Below are positions 58,466 to 64,000 of a stretch of DNA of 64,000 nucleotides, piece after piece. Location: the NCBI RefSeq assembly GCF_009900745.1, contig NZ_WXVU01000014.1, positions 98,027 to 162,026 on the forward strand, read 5' to 3'. Position 1 is the first letter of the stretch. Each line of letters starts with the position of its first letter. The notes below the pieces were generated by a model that did no database searches, had not been told where the DNA came from, and saw only the letters and a program-made list of their open reading frames with translations. Position numbers and translations under genes: made by a program. Origin of the DNA: Chryseobacterium sp. c4a (GTDB taxonomy: Bacteria; Bacteroidota; Bacteroidia; Flavobacteriales; Weeksellaceae).

Positions 58466-59053
58466 TTACTTCCTTTTTGAAAGCACTTCATCAATAAAAA
58501 CACGACGGCTTACGGCTTCATAGCTTTCGGTTTCTCCCAGCTCTACCAGATTGTCTCCTTGGGAAGTCCTCATGGAATAGTTGGCAAGATTACCTGTTCT
58601 CTTGCAAATAGCATGCACCTTTGTGACATATTCTGCGGTTGCCATCAAATTGGGCATTGGCCCGAAAGGACGGCCCAGGAAATCCATGTCTAATCCTGCA
58701 ATTACCACTCGGATACCATTGTTAGCCAGTTGATTGGCAATGTCAACAATGCTTTCATCAAAAAACTGTGCTTCATCTATTGCTACTACATCACAATTGG
58801 ATGCCAATAGAAGAATCTCACTAGGATTATCTACTGCGGTACTGCGGATTTTATTCTGATTATGAGAAACAACGTCCTCTTCAGAATACCGGATATCCAG
58901 TTTCGGTTTAAAAATTTCCACATTTTGTCCTGCCATTTCTGCTCTACGTAATCTTCGGATCAACTCCTCGGTTTTACCCGAAAACATAGAGCCACAAATC
59001 ACTTCCATCCAACCACTTTGTTTGGAATGATTAATTGTATTTTCTAAAAACAT
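58466..59053 (-). CDS. tdk: Thymidine kinase
   Basis: 195 aa. P-loop GSMFSGKTEEL (about 21-31), RRLRRAE, and the catalytic DEAQFFD (about 94-100), so the kinase core is intact. The lasso region KVHAICKRTGNLANYSMR keeps only one cysteine of the usual CxxC, and the second pair near the C-terminus is absent, so structural zinc is probably not bound. Salvages thymidine to dTMP. Confidence 0.92.
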   Translation of the reverse strand: MFLENTINHSKQSGWMEVICGSMFSGKTEELIRRLRRAEMAGQNVEIFKPKLDIRYSEEDVVSHNQNKIRSTAVDNPSEILLLASNCDVVAIDEAQFFDESIVDIANQLANNGIRVVIAGLDMDFLGRPFGPMPNLMATAEYVTKVHAICKRTGNLANYSMRTSQGDNLVELGETESYEAVSRRVFIDEVLSKRK

Positions 59054-59081
59054 TTGTTAAATTAGCCGTATATTTTCAACA

Positions 59082-59089
59082 TCAAAAGT
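59082..59089 (-). promoter_or_regulatory. -7 box of tdk
   Basis: TACTTTTG on the minus strand, 29 bases ahead of the tdk start, in the divergent spacer with the acidic repeat gene. Confidence 0.5.
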
Positions 59090-59114
59090 AAGCAATTTTA
59101 ATAAGAATCTTATC

Positions 59115-60602
59115 ATGCAAAATATCCAAGATTTAAAGGAAAAGATTTTATTTGAGGCCAAGAATATCATTGATAATCTTGACAAAATAAATAACGTAGA
59201 TGAATTACTTTCCAAGCAAGATCTTGTAGATGAGCTTGCTAACAGGATTTCTTTTTTGAAATTACTGGAAAAGAATATCGAATATTTCGTAACAGAAGAA
59301 CCGGTTCTACACTCGGATAGTCTTCCTATTTCTTTTGCTTCCGGTGAAGCAGATCACCATCATCATGATTCAGGAAATGAAGTAACAGAAGAAGAAGCTA
59401 TTTTTAATAATGAGCTGAATGAAATTGATGAGCATGAAAATGACAATTTCATCAATGGTCTGGATGATGATGAAGCTTTTAACAATCAACTTAATCATAT
59501 TGTTGAAAATGAATTCCATGAAAATATTATCAGTTTTGTAGCTGAAAATAATGAAGAAAGACCTGTAGAAAATTTTCAGAATTCAGTTGATTCTGAGAAG
59601 GTAACAGAAGAGGAGGCAATTTTCAATAATCAATTGAACGAAATTGATGAAAACGAACATCATATTGCTCAGGAAGCCGTTGTAAGCTTTGTGGATGAAG
59701 AAAAAATCCTTGCTGATGCTCAACCGGATTCAGACGATGATATCAATGAAGATATGTTTGAAGATGAAGTGACTGAGGAAGAAGCGATCTTTAATAATCA
59801 GCTGAATGAAATAGACACTGAAGAAGAAGTTGAGGATAAAAAAGAGGTAGATTTTGCAGAAGTAAATGATACCAGAGAAAATAAAGTAAGAGAAACTATT
59901 CCAAGTATTTTCGATACTGAAATGCTTGATGATGAAATGCTGATTGAAGAGAATGAAGAACAATTCGTAGCTTCCAACATCTCTTTAGAACAGGGAGAAC
60001 TGGCTACCGAAACTTCCAATGTTGAAAATATCCTGAATGACATTAAGAACGATCATTCTGAAGAAAAAAAACAGGAAGAAAAAGTTCTCGCTGAAGTATA
60101 TGACAGAAGAAAAATTGTTGAAATAGATAAACCTGTTCCCGAAGAAACAGATAGACATCCTTCTGATGAAAGTTTTGAAGACTTAGACGAATATCATCAG
60201 GAGAAAAAAATAAAATTAGCCAATATCAAAGGATTGAAAGCTGTTCAGACCCTGTTTGATGATGATCCGCTGGAAAGAGAGTTTCCAAAAGAAAATCATC
60301 CTGAAACCTTAAAAGAAGATGCAGGAAGTATTCTTAAATCTAATATCCCTACCAACTTTATGGAAGCTGATAAGCCTAAACCGGAGTTGAGATTGGATTT
60401 GAATGACAGAATAGCTTTTTCAAAAATGTTATTTGAAGGAAGCCAGGCAGATTTGAATGATACGGTTGCACAGTTAAATCATTTCAGAACATTAGAGGAA
60501 GCCAAGGAATATCTGAGCGACCTTTACTATGAAAGAAAATGGAATAAAGTGGATGAATATGCTCAGCGACTTTGGATATTGGTGGAAAATAAATTCTTAT
60601 AA
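59115..60602 (+). CDS. Acidic repeat protein, uncharacterised
   Basis: 495 aa, no signal peptide. Extremely rich in Glu, Asp and Asn. Three near-identical units VTEEEAIFNN(Q/E)LNEID at about 90-105, 163-178 and 219-234, plus a degenerate unit near 117-130. N-terminus (1-60) is helical with charged heptads; a HHHH run lies at about 81-84. The last 70 residues (RLDLNDRIAFSKMLFEG ... EEAKEYLSDLYYERKWNKVDEYAQRLWILVENKFL) look folded and conserved. I know no family function. It is followed by rsmI after three bases, so one transcript is likely. Confidence 0.65.
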   Translation: MQNIQDLKEKILFEAKNIIDNLDKINNVDELLSKQDLVDELANRISFLKLLEKNIEYFVTEEPVLHSDSLPISFASGEADHHHHDSGNEVTEEEAIFNNELNEIDEHENDNFINGLDDDEAFNNQLNHIVENEFHENIISFVAENNEERPVENFQNSVDSEKVTEEEAIFNNQLNEIDENEHHIAQEAVVSFVDEEKILADAQPDSDDDINEDMFEDEVTEEEAIFNNQLNEIDTEEEVEDKKEVDFAEVNDTRENKVRETIPSIFDTEMLDDEMLIEENEEQFVASNISLEQGELATETSNVENILNDIKNDHSEEKKQEEKVLAEVYDRRKIVEIDKPVPEETDRHPSDESFEDLDEYHQEKKIKLANIKGLKAVQTLFDDDPLEREFPKENHPETLKEDAGSILKSNIPTNFMEADKPKPELRLDLNDRIAFSKMLFEGSQADLNDTVAQLNHFRTLEEAKEYLSDLYYERKWNKVDEYAQRLWILVENKFL

Positions 60603-60604
60603 TT

Positions 60605-61279
60605 TTGAGCGGAATCCTATATTTTGTTCCCACACCCGTTGGGAACCTGGAAGATATGACTTTCAGGGCAGTAAATGTCCTTAAAGATGTAGATTATATA
60701 TTATGTGAAGACACAAGAACTTCCGGAATACTTTTAAAACATTTTGAAATTTCCAAGCCTTTAAAATCTTATCATTTACACAATGAACATCAGGCAACGG
60801 AAAAAGTAATTACAGACCTTAAAAATGGTCAGAATATCGCGATCATTACCGATGCAGGAACTCCTGGAATTTCAGATCCTGGATATTTATTGGCAAAAGC
60901 AGGAGCAGATAACGATATCGAAATGATATGCCTACCTGGAGCAACAGCTTTGATTCCGGCTTTAGTGGTTTCCGGACTTCCGAATAATGAGTTTTTATTT
61001 GCAGGGTTCTTACCACAAAAGAAAGGAAGACAAACCAAGCTAAAACAACTGGCAGAAGAAAAGAAAACCATTGTTCTGTACGAAAGTCCACACAAGATCA
61101 ATACCACATTAGAACAAATCAAAGAATTCTTCGGAGAGCATACAAAAGCTAGCTTAAGCAGAGAGATTTCCAAGAAATTTGAAGAAACTAAACGTGGAAC
61201 AATCAATGAATTAATTGAATTTTCCAAGAGTAAAACTTTAAAGGGCGAGATTGTTCTTATTGTCAATAATTCTATTTAA
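60605..61279 (+). CDS. rsmI: 16S rRNA 2'-O-ribose C1402 methyltransferase RsmI
   Basis: 224 aa. YFVPTPVGNLEDMTFRAVNVL (N-terminus), CEDTRTSGILLKHF, ITDAGTPGISDPG (about 79-91), PGATALIPALVVSGLPNNEFLFAGFLPQKKGR, and the C-terminal KGEIVLIV. It starts at TTG (60605); no ATG is near and the family N-terminus begins exactly there, two bases after the previous stop. Methylates C1402 of 16S rRNA. Confidence 0.93.
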   Translation: MSGILYFVPTPVGNLEDMTFRAVNVLKDVDYILCEDTRTSGILLKHFEISKPLKSYHLHNEHQATEKVITDLKNGQNIAIITDAGTPGISDPGYLLAKAGADNDIEMICLPGATALIPALVVSGLPNNEFLFAGFLPQKKGRQTKLKQLAEEKKTIVLYESPHKINTTLEQIKEFFGEHTKASLSREISKKFEETKRGTINELIEFSKSKTLKGEIVLIVNNSI

Positions 61280-61285
61280 TTTTAA

Positions 61286-62797
61286 TTGAAAAAAATAGTT
61301 TTTGTATTGTGTTCTACGATTTGTATGGCGCAAACGAACCAATACAGTAAGGTTCTCCTTTCCAAAAAAACAGGGAAGGAGGTAAGTTCTTATTCTGATG
61401 GTTTTGGGATAGCGTATGATCCTGTTTCCAAAAAACAGGGCATTGTAGATGCTAAAGGAAATATAACTTTTGAATCACCTTATAAGGGCGGACTTTCCCA
61501 TATTTTTAAAAACAGGTTTATTCTTTATTCTGAGGAAGGAAACAGAAGAAAATCAGCAATTATTGATGAAAAAGGAAATGAGTTGATTCCATTTGAAGAT
61601 CAGGACTTCAATACACCTTGGTGGAGTAAAGAACGTATTATCGCTTCCAGGCAGGGAAAAGAGGTGGTTTATGACTATAATGGAAAGCTCGTTATTCCAG
61701 ATTCAGACAAAATCCGATTTGCAGGAAAGGATGCCTTCTTTGTTTTAAAAGATAAAAAATGGTTTCTGTATGATTTTAATGGAAAACAGCTTAGCGACAG
61801 AGAATTTAAAGATGATTACAGTTTTGAAAATGGTAAGGCTCTTACTCTCAATGAAGAAAATCAAAGTGAGATTATTGGGAAAAACGGACAAACCTTGCAT
61901 AAGTTTTCAAAGAATGTAGTAGATATAAATGCTTATCCTTATTTGATTACCAGAAATAAGGCAACCGGAAAATATGGTTTAATTGATACTGAAGATAACA
62001 TTCTTGTGGATGAAATCTACAGCGAAATTACTCCGGAATATTTTGGTAAGAAAGAATTCATCTATCTCAGAAAGAAAAATAAAACAACCGTTTTTTATAA
62101 GAAAGATCAGAAGCTTTATCCGAATAATTTTAACTATTTGTATGCATTGTCTAACAACCTTTTCAGAGTTTACAAGGATAAATCAGACCAATCGGGAATT
62201 GTTGATCTGCAGGGCAATATAGTTGTTCCTCAGGAATATGATTTTATTAAAAATTTTACCGTTTCCGGAAAGGATTTTATCTATCTTAAAAAGGGAAGTG
62301 AGGAAAAACTTTTAGATAAAGAATTGCATAATATACTGAATGAAGGTGATCAGATTGTAGGTTTTTATCCTGAGAATATGATTATCAAGAGACAAGATCA
62401 GTATTATCGTTTTTCTGTACATAATAAATCTGTCACTGAGCTTAAAGGAATCAAGCAGGTCAAAGGGCAGAATGCGGAATATTTTAATATTTTAAATGAA
62501 TATTCAAAGCCACTTGTCTGTATGAACAATGATCATCTGTATGGCATTCTGGATGCAAAGGGGATAGAAATTGTTCCTTTTACCTATGAAGATATTATTG
62601 CTTTTGAAAACTTTGAAAATGAAATTGTTGTAAAGAAAGAAGGAAAATATGGGGTTTTAAATTTTCAAAATGAGCCATTAACAGATATTATTTATGATAA
62701 ATTTATCTGGATGAAGGAAGTATTGAAATTGAATAATGATAAAAAAACAGACTTAATATATTTCACCAGATTTAGAAATGATATGGCTGAACTTTAA
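61286..62797 (+). CDS. WG-repeat-containing secreted protein
   Basis: 503 aa. It begins at TTG (61286) with a short signal peptide MKKIVFVLCSTICMAQ. The rest is a tandem of WG/KWG-like beta repeats of about 30-45 residues (KKQGIVDAKGNITFESPYKGG, YGLIDTEDNILVDEIYSEI, SGIVDLQGNIVVPQEYDFI, YGILDAKGIEIVPFTYEDI, YGVLNFQNEPLTDIIYDKF). Similar proteins are periplasmic or secreted and of unknown role. Six bases after rsmI, so likely the third gene of the 59115 transcript. Confidence 0.82.
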   Translation: MKKIVFVLCSTICMAQTNQYSKVLLSKKTGKEVSSYSDGFGIAYDPVSKKQGIVDAKGNITFESPYKGGLSHIFKNRFILYSEEGNRRKSAIIDEKGNELIPFEDQDFNTPWWSKERIIASRQGKEVVYDYNGKLVIPDSDKIRFAGKDAFFVLKDKKWFLYDFNGKQLSDREFKDDYSFENGKALTLNEENQSEIIGKNGQTLHKFSKNVVDINAYPYLITRNKATGKYGLIDTEDNILVDEIYSEITPEYFGKKEFIYLRKKNKTTVFYKKDQKLYPNNFNYLYALSNNLFRVYKDKSDQSGIVDLQGNIVVPQEYDFIKNFTVSGKDFIYLKKGSEEKLLDKELHNILNEGDQIVGFYPENMIIKRQDQYYRFSVHNKSVTELKGIKQVKGQNAEYFNILNEYSKPLVCMNNDHLYGILDAKGIEIVPFTYEDIIAFENFENEIVVKKEGKYGVLNFQNEPLTDIIYDKFIWMKEVLKLNNDKKTDLIYFTRFRNDMAEL

Positions 62798-62850
62798 TAA
62801 AATGATAGAAATTTAACAAAAAAGTTCAGTATTTTTATGTTTTCAAGGTG

Positions 62851-62876
62851 TTGAATAACAATTTATAATATCTTTG
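62851..62876 (+). promoter_or_regulatory. Promoter of fabG
   Basis: TTG (62851-62853), 15 bases, then TATCTTTG (62869-62876). It gives a leader of about 85 nt. Confidence 0.6.
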
Positions 62877-62967
62877 CAAACCGTTTAATTCTGAAAAAGA
62901 ATTATTGTACTAAGTGAGTCAGCTTTCACTAGCTGAATGAGTTATAAAAAAATAATCGTCAAGAGAT

Positions 62968-63711
62968 ATGAAATTATTAGAAGGAAAAGTAGCACTAATT
63001 ACCGGAGCTACAAGAGGAATCGGGAAGGGTATTGCTGAAATGTATGCTCAACAAGGAGCAAAAGTAGCATTTACTTATGCCGGTTCTGTAGACAAAGCTA
63101 AAGAATTAGAAGCAGCTTTAAGTTCTGTAACCCAAATTAAAGGATATCAGTCTGACGCGTCAGATTATGATGCTGCTCAAAAATTGGTAGAAGAAGTAAT
63201 GGCAGAGTTTGGGCAAATTGATATTTTGGTAAACAATGCTGGGATTACAAAAGATAACTTATTATTGAGAATGTCTAAAGAAGATTGGGATCAGGTGATC
63301 AAAGTAAACCTGGATTCAGTTTTCAACCTTACTAAAGCGGTTATTAAGCCGATGATGAAGGCTAGATCAGGATCTATTATTAATATGACTTCTGTAGTAG
63401 GAATTCAAGGACATGCTGGACAGGCAAACTATGCTGCTTCTAAAGCTGGTGTTATTGGATTTACAAAATCTGTTGCCTTAGAATTAGGTTCTAGAAATAT
63501 CAGATGTAATGCTATTGCTCCAGGATTCATTGAGACAGAAATGACTGCTATTTTAGATGAAAAAATAGTTAATGAATGGAGAGAAGGAATTCCAATGAAA
63601 AAAGGAGGGCAGCCTGCTGATGTTGCGAATGCTTGCGTTTTCTTAGGAAGCGAAATGGCATCATACATTACCGGACAAACATTAAACGTTGACGGTGGAA
63701 TGTTAACTTAA
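62968..63711 (+). CDS. fabG: 3-oxoacyl-ACP reductase FabG
   Basis: 247 aa. SDR with GATRGIG (13-19), NNAG (89-92), the catalytic S142, Y155 and K159 (NYAASKAG), and the FabG-type C-terminus QTLNVDGGMLT. Length and the R-rich loop (RMSKEDWD) are standard for FabG. Reduces 3-ketoacyl-ACP with NADPH in fatty acid synthesis. Own promoter and terminator, so monocistronic. Confidence 0.95.
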   Translation: MKLLEGKVALITGATRGIGKGIAEMYAQQGAKVAFTYAGSVDKAKELEAALSSVTQIKGYQSDASDYDAAQKLVEEVMAEFGQIDILVNNAGITKDNLLLRMSKEDWDQVIKVNLDSVFNLTKAVIKPMMKARSGSIINMTSVVGIQGHAGQANYAASKAGVIGFTKSVALELGSRNIRCNAIAPGFIETEMTAILDEKIVNEWREGIPMKKGGQPADVANACVFLGSEMASYITGQTLNVDGGMLT

Positions 63712-63717
63712 AAATAT

Positions 63718-63750
63718 AAGAGGCTGTACATTTTGTACAGCCTCTTTTTT
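63718..63750 (+). terminator. Terminator after fabG
   Basis: AAGAGGCTGTACA and TGTACAGCCTCTT pair over 13 bp around a 3-base loop, followed by T-run. Confidence 0.9.
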
Positions 63751-63756
63751 ATTTCT

Positions 63757-64000
63757 TGTCCCGTCCTGAAATAAGTTGACAACTAATCGACTTATTTATG
63801 AAACATCAAGGATTAACAAGAGAAAAGCGTACACAAAAGGACTATAGTATAGCCTTTAAATTAAGAATTGTTTCTCAAGTAGAAAACGGCGATTACACTT
63901 ACAAGCAGGCTCAAAAAGAGTATGGTATTCAGGGAAAGAGTACCGTTTTGGTTTGGTTGCGAAGATATGGTAACTTAGAGTGGAGTAAACCCAAACTTCA
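63757..64000 (+). mobile_element. Left end of an IS element (cut by the window edge)
   Basis: The region after the fabG terminator starts TTGTCCCGTCCTGAAATAA and leads into a transposase orfA. Boundaries and the opposite end are outside the window, so inverted repeats cannot be verified. The start given here is approximate. Confidence 0.6.
63798..64000 (+). CDS. Transposase helix-turn-helix protein, IS3-type orfA (partial)
   Basis: 67 codons plus one partial to the window edge. MKHQGLTREKRTQKDYSIAFKL then VSQVENGDYTYKQAQKEYGIQGKSTVLVWLRRYG is the transposase_8-like HTH of IS3-family first frames. Its orfB partner is beyond the window. Confidence 0.8.
   Translation, partial: MKHQGLTREKRTQKDYSIAFKLRIVSQVENGDYTYKQAQKEYGIQGKSTVLVWLRRYGNLEWSKPKL

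Noticed and set aside
1..64000. tRNA, rRNA and CRISPR arrays
   Set aside because: Looked for cloverleaf ends, rRNA-like GC stretches and regular spaced repeats; none found by eye.

Overview
The window is a chromosomal segment of a low-GC member of the Bacteroidota, most likely Chryseobacterium or a close relative in the Weeksellaceae. The support is direct: many promoters carry the Bacteroidota -7 box TAnnTTTG, several secreted proteins end in type IX secretion sorting tails (YPNP...), and there are a GLPGLI protein, a MurF-alanine racemase fusion, and a PorW/SprE-like type IX secretion lipoprotein. No tRNA, rRNA or CRISPR array was seen.

Layout. 0-16 kb: partial Crp/Fnr regulator, glmM, a frameshifted DUF4421 gene, the feoA-feoB-Cys-rich ferrous iron operon under a palindromic operator, a GLPGLI protein and an outer-membrane receptor-like protein that share an upstream element, a DinB gene broken by an early stop, a JmjC/cupin protein, a type IX cargo protein, an M14 peptidase, and a SUKH plus leucine-rich-repeat pair. 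16.2-27.5 kb: a dense single-strand island of NAD+/ADP-ribose genes. It holds a PPP phosphatase, kptA, an ADP-ribosylglycohydrolase, a class III sirtuin, two macrodomains, a microbial PARG (TIGR02452), two DUF4291 paralogues, a small ART-like protein, a PurA paralogue, a vWA protein with a coiled-coil partner, NADAR, and the Nudix/winged-helix regulator NrtR. 27.6-46.7 kb: mostly housekeeping genes (lepA, an ECF sigma/anti-sigma/Spy-like cassette, kdsC, maf, porW-like, tsaB, yraN, LD-carboxypeptidase, lysE-type exporter, rnr, rpiB). 46.7-53.2 kb: an origin-like region with DnaA-box-like 9-mers, pgk, 1.6 kb of gene-free AT-rich DNA, and mnmG (gidA) bracketed by two perfect parS palindromes. 53.2-64 kb: ybeY, patatin-BamA-type protein, murF-alr, tdk, an acidic repeat protein, rsmI, a WG-repeat protein, fabG, and the start of an IS element.

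The most interesting content is the ADP-ribose island. Four copies of a 15-bp box, GYGTTAnnnnTACRC, lie only around this island: in front of nrtR, twice in front of NADAR, and once in front of the long 13-gene run. In three cases the box abuts a TAnnTTTG promoter. NrtR proteins are known to respond to ADP-ribose-type ligands, so the sequence suggests a self-contained regulon that senses ADP-ribose and makes enzymes that attach, remove and recycle ADP-ribose on proteins, nucleic acids and RNA 2'-phosphates. The NAMPT/PRPP-synthetase genes that often accompany such regulators are not in the window.

The second notable point is the replication/segregation landmark: two parS sites flank mnmG, beside gene-free, AT-rich DNA. 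Smaller observations include a 15-nt element shared by the feo and JmjC promoters, two genes with single inactivating lesions, and three-armed hairpins after rnr.
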